Origin: Muribaculaceae bacterium
GTDB lineage: Bacteria; Bacteroidota; Bacteroidia; Bacteroidales; Muribaculaceae
NCBI GenBank assembly: GCA_009775375.1
Contig: VSPO01000111.1
Coordinates: 1-11,462 of the forward strand
DNA: 11,462 nt
Reading direction: 5' to 3'
Position numbers and translations under genes: made by a program. Position 1 is the first letter of the stretch. The number at the start of each line of letters is the position of its first letter. Shown here piece after piece: positions 1 to 6,513 of this stretch. The notes beneath the pieces are model-generated. The model was not told where the DNA came from, made no database searches, and saw nothing but the letters and a program-made list of their open reading frames with translations.

Positions 1-882
1 GTCCCTGTGTCGCCGACATCGGATCTTAACGGATACGAGAACGACTATGGCGGAGCATCCGCCGGTGAATACACCCGCTATGTCTACAACGAATACCGGT
101 GGCGAGGCAGTAACTATAAAGGACAATCTTCACGGGAGATTGTAGAGATAATACGTAACTGGCTCAAGGAAACTTATCCGAAATACAAGTTCTCGGTAAG
201 ACGTGACGGATACAGTTCAATACACGTCACCCTAATGACTGCCGATTTCGAGGCATTCACAAAAGAGTCAGGATATATCCACTGTTCTATCAATCATTAC
301 CGGGTTGAAAGAGAACAAGGATTGACAGACCGTGCCCGGGAGGTGATGACCAACGTAAAGGATTTTGTCATGTCGTACAACTATGACGACAGTGACCCTA
401 TGACCGACTACTTCTGCACCAACTTCTATCTTACTCTCGGCATCGGCAAATGGAGCAATCCCTACAAAGTCGTGCTTCCGAAACTCGGCATGAAAGGCCC
501 GAAGCCAAAGACTTTCAGGCATCCCGAAGGTGCGGCGCACAAGGCTATCCGGCTGGCTCTTGAAAAAGGTCGATTCGACTTTGTGGAGAGTATGCGACAT
601 TCCGGATACAAGGTCTACGGCTCGGACCACTACGGCTCAAAGGGCGAGCATTACTTCTGGCCGAAACAGTATTCAAGCGCCAAGTCCGCACAGAAACGCA
701 TCGACAAACTGGAAAAGGCAGGCATAATCTGCCGGTTGACCGGATATAACGGCGGCTGTATCCGTTTCATCGGCTACACTCCTGAAACGGAGCGTATGCT
801 CCGGCAGGAAGAACTGGAATATAACGAAGCCCGTGAGAAATGGGAGTTGGAGAATGGCCCCCTATGTCCGGCTTCGGCATAA
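1..882 (+). CDS. LPD29-domain accessory protein of a mobile element (5' end outside window)
   Basis: The reading frame is open from base 1; a GTG at 7 could be read as a start but is more likely internal, so the gene is annotated as partial. About 290 residues are visible. Residues near 20-90 (YRWRGSNYKGQSSREIVEII, then KYKFSVRR and SIHVTL) resemble the LPD29 large polyvalent protein-associated domain, which is common in Bacteroidota plasmids and conjugative elements and has no established activity. The C-terminal half is rich in charged residues and has a stretch around 215-265 (KSAQKRIDKLEKAG, then IRFIGYTPE) that could be a small helical or winged fold. No membrane segment or signal peptide is visible. 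It is followed by a 57-nt gap and another plus-strand gene. The role is probably accessory to the element. The domain call is moderately sure and the function is unknown. Confidence 0.7.
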   Translation, partial: VPVSPTSDLNGYENDYGGASAGEYTRYVYNEYRWRGSNYKGQSSREIVEIIRNWLKETYPKYKFSVRRDGYSSIHVTLMTADFEAFTKESGYIHCSINHYRVEREQGLTDRAREVMTNVKDFVMSYNYDDSDPMTDYFCTNFYLTLGIGKWSNPYKVVLPKLGMKGPKPKTFRHPEGAAHKAIRLALEKGRFDFVESMRHSGYKVYGSDHYGSKGEHYFWPKQYSSAKSAQKRIDKLEKAGIICRLTGYNGGCIRFIGYTPETERMLRQEELEYNEAREKWELENGPLCPASA

Positions 883-891
883 CGAAACAAT

Positions 892-920
892 GAGGATTTC
901 TGCTTTTTATGGGAATCCTC
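892..920 (+). other. Intergenic hairpin between the two plus-strand genes
   Basis: GAGGATT (892-898) and AATCCTC (914-920) form a perfect 7-bp inverted repeat around a 15-nt loop, and G-T wobble pairs could extend the stem inward. It lies 10 nt after the upstream stop codon and 20 nt before the next ATG, followed by A-rich rather than T-rich sequence. It is therefore more likely an RNA-processing or translation-control hairpin than an intrinsic terminator on the plus strand. The role is inferred. Confidence 0.35.
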
Positions 921-939
921 AAAAACCTAAAAAATTCTT

Positions 940-1467
940 ATGGCACAGGAGAACATGGGCGACTGGATGGAATATGCCCACGAATATGCGAAAGCCCAAC
1001 GGGAGATGAAAATCGAAAAATGGGTCTGTATCACCATTGAATACCGGACGAAGGAACGGCAACGGGTTGTTTTGTTCCGCTATGACCCCCCGCGTGATAT
1101 ATATGAGCGGCGCCAATGGGTTGTCAGATGGCGCCATGCCCGACTCCTGTGCCAATATCCCAAAGAGAACGTTCAGACATATTTCTCATATTATGACAGG
1201 CGCACCGGACTAAGCATGGATTTCGGCTCTGCCCTCTCCAGACTGTCTGCGGCGAAGGCCCAAATCACAATAGCCCGACGCAAGGAACAGGAATATCTTG
1301 AATACCAGCGGCAGAACAATATGTTCTTCAATGAGGCAGAAGATGAAACACTTGCAAAGTTCCGCCGTAAGCTACAGACCAAGATTGAAAAATATGCCGA
1401 ACTTGAAAAAGAGGTTATGCTATCGGTTCAAAATGTGAGGCTACAATATTACTTAAATCGTTTTTAG
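940..1467 (+). CDS. Hypothetical protein with helical/coiled-coil C-terminus
   Basis: This encodes a 175-residue soluble protein that I do not recognise. The N-terminal 100 residues are rich in aromatic and basic residues (KIEKWVCITIEY, RRQWVVRWRHARLL). The C-terminal 75 residues are strongly helical and charged (SAAKAQITIARRKEQEYLEY, FRRKLQTKIEKYAELEKEV) and look like a coiled coil. There is no signal peptide or membrane helix. The ATG at 940 follows an A-rich leader typical of Bacteroidota. An in-frame ATG at 955 has AGGAG only 3 nt before it, so the first start is preferred. It probably sits in one transcription unit with the LPD29 gene and is a typical small accessory gene of these elements. 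The function is unknown. Confidence 0.6.
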   Translation: MAQENMGDWMEYAHEYAKAQREMKIEKWVCITIEYRTKERQRVVLFRYDPPRDIYERRQWVVRWRHARLLCQYPKENVQTYFSYYDRRTGLSMDFGSALSRLSAAKAQITIARRKEQEYLEYQRQNNMFFNEAEDETLAKFRRKLQTKIEKYAELEKEVMLSVQNVRLQYYLNRF

Positions 1468-1801
1468 GGAAATCTCTATTTGTAATGTTCTGTTTCCCAA
1501 ACTGACAGTTTCTAAAACTATCCTAAAAAGCAATGTGCAAAAATACACCTTGCTTTACAATAGAGGTAAGATCAGCTACGGCATTTTTGTTTTTTGTGGC
1601 GTTTCATTTTGGTTTTTTGCGCACCATTCTCATTGAAATAAAATTGCGCACTTGTAAATTCAAGATATTTATCAAATTCCGTATTGGGCAGTTTGTTCCA
1701 AAATGGAACAAACTGGATTCTTTACTTCTAATTTTTTATGGGACGTTTGGGGCAGTATTGCATAAAAGAATTGTTGGCTATGGTGTCCTATATTGAGAAT
1801 A
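1468..1801. other. AT-rich non-coding stretch between convergent genes
   Basis: These 334 bases separate the plus-strand accessory genes from the converging AbiE operon. They are AT-rich with T-runs near 1587-1618 and hold several inverted repeats. The longest is the 27-bp palindrome at 1689-1715. Weaker ones are AAAGCAA/TTGCTTT (1527-1533/1550-1556) and GACAGTTT/AAACTATC (1504-1511/1515-1522, one mismatch). TTGCGCAC occurs twice as a direct repeat (1617-1624 and 1644-1651). A plus-strand frame of 87 codons runs through 1533-1796, but its Phe/Ile/Leu-rich product looks like translated AT-rich DNA. I see no convincing gene. Confidence 0.5.
1689..1715. repeat. Perfect 12-bp inverted repeat containing the shared motif GTTCCAAAATGGAAC
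   Basis: CAGTTTGTTCCA (1689-1700) is the exact reverse complement of TGGAACAAACTG (1704-1715), with AAA between the arms. The core at 1695-1709 is identical to the palindrome at 3713-3727. It lies about 90 nt past the stop codon of the AbiEii toxin gene, between convergent genes, and could fold as a hairpin on either strand. No long T-run follows, so a protein-binding site or a recombination trace is as likely as a terminator. Confidence 0.6.
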
Positions 1802-2800
1802 TTACATCCTATTAATCTTCTCATTCAGGACTTCAAGTTCTGCTATGATTTCATCAAAGGTAGGAGCCTCTCCCATAACCATATTCATTACCGTACTCTT
1901 ATAGTCAGTTTCCCAGCGGTCGCGGATTTCTCCTGTGGGAATAATTTTCAACGAAGAGCGTCTCAATGTGTCGTAATCAAATCCTTTAAGACCAATGAAT
2001 TTCCGTCTATGCTCTATCACAGACTCATAAAGGCTGTCATCCGCCAATGCTTCATCCGCCACACCTGTCCTCATTATTCTTGAAACGTCATAAATATGTC
2101 TTGACATTCTTTCTATCCGGATATCTGCTGATGGCTTTGCAAATTCCTCATGAAGCAGAAACAATTTCTCCAGAAATGTGCGTTGTGGCAGGACGGCATT
2201 GACATCCACCGGATTGTCCTCAAATGTGAGTTTAGGTAGATTGTCGGAAATATAGGAACGTATTGCAACTGTTTTCACCGGCTCCGACATAGAACGTCCG
2301 CTGACTTCGATTTTGACTTGTGGAAGGACATATCCATTGCCTTCAAATATCGGCTTGTAGGCAACGTATATGGTTTCCGGATCAACAGTGCTGACTTTTG
2401 TCTCATGCACTGAGACGGTTATTAGGTCCGGTGTTATGCCTTGACCTATAAGTGCGTTCTCCACATCATTAATCATTGTATTCCTTACGAATGAGCATGA
2501 TGCCCTGCGCAGTTTGTCGCTGATCTGATTTTTGGATAATTCACCGGGAAATCCGAGATATTCACGGCTTACAGCAATGTCAATGTCTTCCGACATACGA
2601 TGAATCAGATCCCAGCATTTACTGAGATTTGTACCACCTTTGAAAGAGATATTATCGGAATAAGGCAGTGAGAATATCGCCCGTAACACGGACGTCACCC
2701 ACCAGTCCTTTTCTACGACAATTCGCGACAAACCAGTCCTGTCGCTTACATAGTCGATTATATCTCGACGGTCATCAACCGTCAGATCTGTGAAAATCAT
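1802..2800 (-). CDS. abiEii: AbiEii/AbiGii-family nucleotidyltransferase toxin
   Basis: This is the toxin of an AbiE-type (type IV) toxin-antitoxin and abortive-infection pair, 332 residues from ATG at 2800. The family signature is clear: FKGGTNLSK (about 53-61), followed 11 residues later by EDIDIAV with the metal-binding Asp72 and Asp74, which is the GG-x-DxD core of DNA polymerase beta-type nucleotidyltransferases. VEKDWWVTSVLR (about 29-40), PQRTFLEKLFLLHEEFA and RHIYDVSRI are further blocks typical of the family. Known relatives such as MenT transfer nucleotides to tRNA acceptor ends; AbiEii of Streptococcus binds GTP and is bacteriostatic. Which substrate applies here is unknown. The ATG sits 1 nt after the antitoxin TAA (TAATATG), so translation is probably coupled. 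A TTG at 2812 would give a 4-residue longer protein and an overlap, but is less likely. All catalytic blocks are present, so the enzyme appears intact. Confidence 0.9.
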   Translation of the reverse strand: MIFTDLTVDDRRDIIDYVSDRTGLSRIVVEKDWWVTSVLRAIFSLPYSDNISFKGGTNLSKCWDLIHRMSEDIDIAVSREYLGFPGELSKNQISDKLRRASCSFVRNTMINDVENALIGQGITPDLITVSVHETKVSTVDPETIYVAYKPIFEGNGYVLPQVKIEVSGRSMSEPVKTVAIRSYISDNLPKLTFEDNPVDVNAVLPQRTFLEKLFLLHEEFAKPSADIRIERMSRHIYDVSRIMRTGVADEALADDSLYESVIEHRRKFIGLKGFDYDTLRRSSLKIIPTGEIRDRWETDYKSTVMNMVMGEAPTFDEIIAELEVLNEKINRM

Positions 2801-2801
2801 A

Positions 2802-3419
2802 TTAGTCTTCAAGTTTTTTTCTTACCCATACCGGTGCAAGCCGGATGTCGTGTTTGTAAATGTCGATGGGGACGCTCCTCACGATCTCCTTTATTCTGTT
2901 CACCATATCGTCGGTTATGTTATCTTCTCCTATACTCCGTATTGCAGATACAGCAAGCATCATAATCTTGGAGAGAAATTCAAACAGACGGAATTCATTG
3001 CTTTCCCTGAATATGATGCTGCGCCCATTGGCGAGCCCGATTTTCTTTCTTGCCCCATTGGTGATATAGACTGCATTGACAGGAATCTGTGTAGATAATC
3101 CAAGTTGGTTCAACGCCTGGTCTCCGGTAGGTATTATCTTTACCCGGTCTCGTTCTGCAATCCGTTGGGCAATATCTTCTGCCGAAGGAGGTATGCAGTC
3201 AAGTCCAAGAACTTTGTTTGACCGTGGTACACAATATATACCACGACTGATGCGCATAATATCTCCGTGCTTGACCATACGGCTGAGCATCTGGCGTACT
3301 GCTTCCGGAGAGGCAATCTCCTCAAAATCGGAAGGAAAGAATACATAACCTTTCTCGAAAGACATAATTCTTTCGCGTACAATGTTTTCGCAGTTTGATA
3401 TGTCTTGCCGTTTAATCAT
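2802..3419 (-). CDS. abiEi: AbiEi-like winged-helix antitoxin/repressor (DUF6088-type)
   Basis: This 205-residue protein is upstream of and coupled to the AbiEii toxin. Residues about 8-65 form an AbiEi-type winged helix-turn-helix: helix NCENIVRERI, the KGYVFFPSDF turn, the recognition segment SPEAVRQMLSRMVKHGDIMR, and the wing ISRGIYCVP. The rest (QALNQLGLSTQIPVNAVYIT, then the SIIFRESNEFRLFEFL region) matches the C-terminal antitoxin domain of the same family. In studied AbiE systems this protein represses its own promoter and neutralises the toxin without forming a stable complex. A palindrome overlapping promoter and start codon (3419-3447) fits autoregulation. ATG 3419 is preferred because a later ATG at 3365 would remove the first helix of the wHTH domain. 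The product is predicted to be cytosolic. Confidence 0.85.
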   Translation of the reverse strand: MIKRQDISNCENIVRERIMSFEKGYVFFPSDFEEIASPEAVRQMLSRMVKHGDIMRISRGIYCVPRSNKVLGLDCIPPSAEDIAQRIAERDRVKIIPTGDQALNQLGLSTQIPVNAVYITNGARKKIGLANGRSIIFRESNEFRLFEFLSKIMMLAVSAIRSIGEDNITDDMVNRIKEIVRSVPIDIYKHDIRLAPVWVRKKLED

Positions 3420-3447
3420 GTCACAAAATTACGGTATTTTTGTGACA
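3419..3447 (-). promoter_or_regulatory. Palindromic operator at the abiE start codon
   Basis: TGTCACAAAA (3419-3428) and TTTTGTGACA (3438-3447) are perfect 10-bp arms. The 9-nt centre TTACGGTAT continues as TAC-G-GTA, so the 29-bp site is symmetric apart from one mismatched pair. It overlaps the -7 promoter box and reaches the A of the antitoxin ATG. Studied AbiEi proteins bind inverted repeats at their own promoter; binding here is inferred. Confidence 0.75.
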
Positions 3448-3455
3448 CGACCAAA
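3424..3455 (-). promoter_or_regulatory. Bacteroides-type promoter of the abiE operon (TTTG ... TAATTTTG)
   Basis: On the minus strand a -33 box TTTG (3455-3452) is followed after 20 nt by TAATTTTG (3431-3424), a full match to the Bacteroidota consensus TAnnTTTG at normal spacing. Only TGAC separates the -7 box from the ATG at 3419, so transcription should start at or within a base or two of the start codon. This predicts a leaderless or nearly leaderless mRNA. Confidence 0.65.
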
Positions 3456-3581
3456 AGTTGTCGAATTTTAGTTAGCGAAAGTAGCGACAGGCTGGTAATC
3501 TTCAAAATTTTTAGTTTCCCAACTCGTTTGTGAATGAGCATGAATATGTTGGGGAGTAATGAAATTCTTTCTGAAAAGAAC

Positions 3582-3608
3582 CAGTTGTCAAGTATCCCTT
3601 AACAACTG
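3582..3608 (-). terminator. Possible hairpin terminator downstream of the MBL/E2-E1-JAB operon
   Basis: CAGTTGTCAA and TTAACAACTG can pair at 9 of 10 positions across a 7-nt loop. On the minus strand the stem is followed by GGTTCTTTTC, a weak T-rich tail. It lies about 160 nt beyond the last gene of the operon. This is a weak call; it could equally be a chance inverted repeat. Confidence 0.25.
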
Positions 3609-3712
3609 AATTTAGCACACTATGTTGAAAGACGTTAAGTAGTTCCATAAATAGCCTAATGCGTAATTTTCTACAAAATCCCCAATTCGTGATTTTATAA
3701 ATTCCAGCACAT

Positions 3713-3727
3713 GTTCCAAAATGGAAC
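3713..3727. repeat. Second copy of the palindrome GTTCCAAAATGGAAC
   Basis: GTTCCA-AAA-TGGAAC is identical over 15 bp to the core of the palindrome at 1695-1709. Here the arms do not extend beyond 6 bp. It lies 38 nt downstream of the stop codon of the membrane-protein gene, so each of the two cargo operons has one copy shortly after its last gene. Confidence 0.6.
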
Positions 3728-3765
3728 TATTCGTAAAGGCTGTTATATTTTAGGGCTTGTTTAAA

Positions 3766-4374
3766 TTACTTAGCAACTGTTTGTTCGCTATTTTTCATAT
3801 ACTCAGTTAGAACTTCTCTTGCGTAATAATAGCCACGTTCCTTAAAGCGATTCCAAAAAACAAGCCAAGGAATTATTAAGAAATAATATCTCCAATCATC
3901 AAAATGAGACCATAATAAAAATAGTGTCACAATCGTAAATGCTGTCAGCAGAACTCTCGAAAAAGCATATTGTGCGCTAAAAACTGGTATGCGGCAATCC
4001 TTATTACCATTACATGCTCGCTTTGCAATAGAGAATAATTCCCCTGTTGTTGGCGATTTACTATGAGCATCTTTTTTCAGCCGTTCGATTATCGCAGTTG
4101 CATTATATAACCGAACTTTACTTATACCCGTATATTTCTTCTTTTTGTTTATGGTTAATAATTTGTCTGATGGTTTACCTCCAATTGTCCAAAACCAAAA
4201 ACTTTCCAAAAGACTACTGACAGCATTAATAAAGTAACCAACTACAAATGCAGCTGCTATGTAAGCGATACTGTAATCCTCATTGTAACTTATGTCAAAT
4301 GCGTATAATGAGGCCATAAGAGTAAAGTAACCTATGATAATTCTTGAAAGTAGATCGTAATAGTTGAATTCCAT
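3766..4374 (-). CDS. Multi-pass membrane protein, predicted effector of the conjugation operon
   Basis: This encodes a 202-residue protein with about four hydrophobic segments: 10-27 (SRIIIGYFTLMASLYAF), 35-60 (SIAYIAAAFVVGYFINAVSS), 138-156 (FSRVLLTAFTIVTLFLLW) and 161-175 (YYFLIIPWLVFW). A polar loop of about 75 residues separates the two pairs. The C-terminus RFKERGYYYAREVLTEYMK is basic and aromatic and probably cytosolic. I do not recognise a named family. The start is fixed by the TAATATG junction: the ATG follows the stop of the upstream gene by one base, so the two are almost certainly co-translated. By analogy with CBASS and other phage-defence operons, a membrane protein in this position may be a pore-forming or membrane-disrupting effector. 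That role is inference. The gene is AT-rich like the rest of its operon. Confidence 0.75.
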   Translation of the reverse strand: MEFNYYDLLSRIIIGYFTLMASLYAFDISYNEDYSIAYIAAAFVVGYFINAVSSLLESFWFWTIGGKPSDKLLTINKKKKYTGISKVRLYNATAIIERLKKDAHSKSPTTGELFSIAKRACNGNKDCRIPVFSAQYAFSRVLLTAFTIVTLFLLWSHFDDWRYYFLIIPWLVFWNRFKERGYYYAREVLTEYMKNSEQTVAK

Positions 4375-4375
4375 A

Positions 4376-6511
4376 TTATATTAAAGCATTTACATAAACA
4401 CCGTTATCACCTATAATAGCTTGTACAAATGGTATGTTTTGCAAGAGATGATCCGTACTCATTTCATCAAACTGTTTTTTATCCAAGGTGCTGGGAGTAT
4501 TAGAACCAGATGGATGAGAGTGCCATTCTCCAAGATATCTAACCTGATAGTATGTTTTAAGGTTGATTGAGTCCTGAACTTCTTTAAGGCCATTGCAGCC
4601 ACGCACAAATGATGTCGGCCCATGTTTACTGTCAATTGGTGCTGGATGAGAATGTAGCACATAGATTATTTGTCTATCTTTATCATAACATCCAAAAAAG
4701 ACACCACCTGTTTCAAGTGTGCCAGATGACAATCGTTGTTCTTTCATGATTGATATTACATCATTTATTATATACACCTTAACACCGTTAATATCGAACA
4801 ACTGCCAGTCCGATAGCGGAATATTAATATAGTCTACAACACTATTACCTGCACTTATACGCCATATTGCAATTTTTGCATCATTGGAGGCATACAATTT
4901 TTTTAGTTGTTGCGATGCAATACTTGCCAACAGCCCGACATTGTCATAGTCTATTATTGAAGATTCTGCCCGACAACTGAAGCTGTTTGTTCTTTGTTTT
5001 TCTGAAACTGACAAATGATCATTTAATCGCTCATCAACAATAAGCATCCGATAATAAATCATTTCCAAAAGATCAAGTCGATATTTACGCTCTGTATCTT
5101 CATATAGTAATACCAGCTCCGTCCCTTTAGGATTAAGGAAGACACTACTTCTTCTTGCATCGCCATAGCTATTGTCCAATGCTAAATTTCGTTCTACAGC
5201 TATTGATGTACTGGCATCAATAATTAAATCGGCATTTTCAAAGGCTCTCTGTTTATCGTTGTTATTGAACAAAAGAACATCTTTATCAATACTATCTACT
5301 TTTTGGTATTCAATACTGCGATAAACATCTTTTAATGCTTTGGCTTTTGACTGCATTACATATTCAGGAGAAAGGACATGTCGTGCTATATTATGTGGTA
5401 ATAGGGAATCATCATCAATGATGACAATTTTTTCACTTACACCTTGTCGAATAAAGTGATCTATAATATTCCCACCAAGAGTACCCGCTCCGATAAACGA
5501 TACTTTCTTAAACAAATTGCCCAGTCCATTTGATGACGCATTCAATTCTCGTGAAACAGGAGGAAGTGTCATAACAATATCTATTTGTTGCGAATATAAC
5601 CATTTCTGAAATGAATCGTGAGATTGTTTTTTTGCTTGTAAAGCTATATCACAAATCTTTTTCTTGAAAACGATGAAAAACAACTCTGATGATTCTGCGT
5701 CTAAACCAATTGCCCTCTTTTGTGAAATTAAAACAGGAAGAAATAATGGCAAATCAATTTTTAGTGCTTGATGATTATAAAATAAAGACTCTATTACGTT
5801 TAATAATGGATTACCTTTACAGACTGTAATCCTATTTAAATCACCAATTATTTCGGGGATTTCGGCCATCCCATTAGACAATATCTCATCAGCTTTGAAT
5901 GGGAAAATATAATGTGTAGCACTTTTGCGCTCAGTATATTCCAATATGGCAGTATTTTTTGAAATTGCATGAAAACGACCAAAACAGCCACAGTTTTGAA
6001 AATTCTTAATTGTGGCTACTATATGTGAGCCATAGAATACTTCTAAAGGTCTATCTGGCTCATGTAATTCTCCTATACTATTAAGATCGAACCATCGTCT
6101 TATACTTTGTAAAAAATCATAAGCACTAAATTGAAGCCGATAATCAGAAAATGGGACATCACTGACACACAAAGAAACCGGATGAGCATAAGGCATTGCG
6201 TTGGAATGTGGGAGACCAACAGGAAAGTCTTTTCTCAAAGCAAATACAGATGGAAGTATTAAATCTTCTTTGGAACACTTTATCGCCACATCTTCTTCCT
6301 TTAAAATAGGGAAAACCGGTTCATCCGGGATACTCAGTGCACGGAAAGACATTATAATAATTTCATCGCCTTTGCTATTTATGCGACATTCTTTTATTTT
6401 TATATCGGAATCAAATTGAGCTGTTCTGTGTATGGCAATAGCTCGAGGGAGTCGTAAACGGCTCCCCCGAATTTCCTTACCTTTTATAATATCGTATCCT
6501 TTTAAAGCCAT
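4376..6511 (-). CDS. E2-E1(ThiF)-JAB triple-fusion conjugation enzyme
   Basis: This 711-residue protein carries three ubiquitin-system domains in one chain. Residues about 30-160 look like a prokaryotic E2: YAHPVSLCVSD places a candidate catalytic Cys115 after His110, followed by a helix ending in RRWF and then GELHEPDRPLE, the usual tail of this family. Residues about 335-560 are a ThiF/E1 adenylation domain: FIGAGTLGGN (G341-x-G343-x-x-G346), IIDDDSLLPHNIARH with Asp366-368, Asn374 and Arg377, and ADLIIDAST. Cys513 (SFSCRAESS) is the only cysteine in this domain and the likely E1 thioester residue. Residues about 585-711 are a JAB/MPN metalloprotease: Glu600, then GEWHSHPSGSNTPSTLD supplying His664, His666, Ser674 and Asp677. 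All three active sites look intact. In CBASS the equivalent activities are the separate proteins Cap2 (E2-E1) and Cap3 (JAB). The ATG is 2 nt after the MBL stop. Residues 160-335 form a linker region that I cannot assign. Confidence 0.9.
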   Translation of the reverse strand: MALKGYDIIKGKEIRGSRLRLPRAIAIHRTAQFDSDIKIKECRINSKGDEIIIMSFRALSIPDEPVFPILKEEDVAIKCSKEDLILPSVFALRKDFPVGLPHSNAMPYAHPVSLCVSDVPFSDYRLQFSAYDFLQSIRRWFDLNSIGELHEPDRPLEVFYGSHIVATIKNFQNCGCFGRFHAISKNTAILEYTERKSATHYIFPFKADEILSNGMAEIPEIIGDLNRITVCKGNPLLNVIESLFYNHQALKIDLPLFLPVLISQKRAIGLDAESSELFFIVFKKKICDIALQAKKQSHDSFQKWLYSQQIDIVMTLPPVSRELNASSNGLGNLFKKVSFIGAGTLGGNIIDHFIRQGVSEKIVIIDDDSLLPHNIARHVLSPEYVMQSKAKALKDVYRSIEYQKVDSIDKDVLLFNNNDKQRAFENADLIIDASTSIAVERNLALDNSYGDARRSSVFLNPKGTELVLLYEDTERKYRLDLLEMIYYRMLIVDERLNDHLSVSEKQRTNSFSCRAESSIIDYDNVGLLASIASQQLKKLYASNDAKIAIWRISAGNSVVDYINIPLSDWQLFDINGVKVYIINDVISIMKEQRLSSGTLETGGVFFGCYDKDRQIIYVLHSHPAPIDSKHGPTSFVRGCNGLKEVQDSINLKTYYQVRYLGEWHSHPSGSNTPSTLDKKQFDEMSTDHLLQNIPFVQAIIGDNGVYVNALI

Positions 6512-6513
6512 CT

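Larger units (their letters stand above)
3448..3765. other. Intergenic region between the two cargo operons
   Basis: This stretch of about 318 bases upstream of abiE and downstream of the membrane-protein gene has no convincing reading frame. It holds the -33 box of the abiE promoter (3452-3455) and a hairpin-forming inverted repeat CAGTTGTCAA/TTAACAACTG (3582-3591/3599-3608, 9 of 10 pairs, 7-nt loop). The latter may help end minus-strand transcription from the upstream operon. The 15-bp palindrome at 3713-3727 is annotated separately. No RNA gene was recognised. Confidence 0.45.

Noticed and set aside
1617..1651. Direct repeat TTGCGCAC twice, 27 nt apart
   Set aside because: Only 8 bp long in a T-rich stretch with no third copy; not enough for an iteron or attachment-site call.
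1533..1796. Plus-strand frame of 87 codons in the AT-rich intergenic stretch
   Set aside because: The product is dominated by Phe, Ile, Leu and Lys as expected from translated AT-rich DNA. No ribosome-binding site is visible, and a long palindrome runs through it. A homology search would settle it.
1802..2812. TTG start at 2812 for the AbiEii gene
   Set aside because: An ATG at 2800 sits in a clean TAATATG stop-start junction and loses only four residues before the conserved region.
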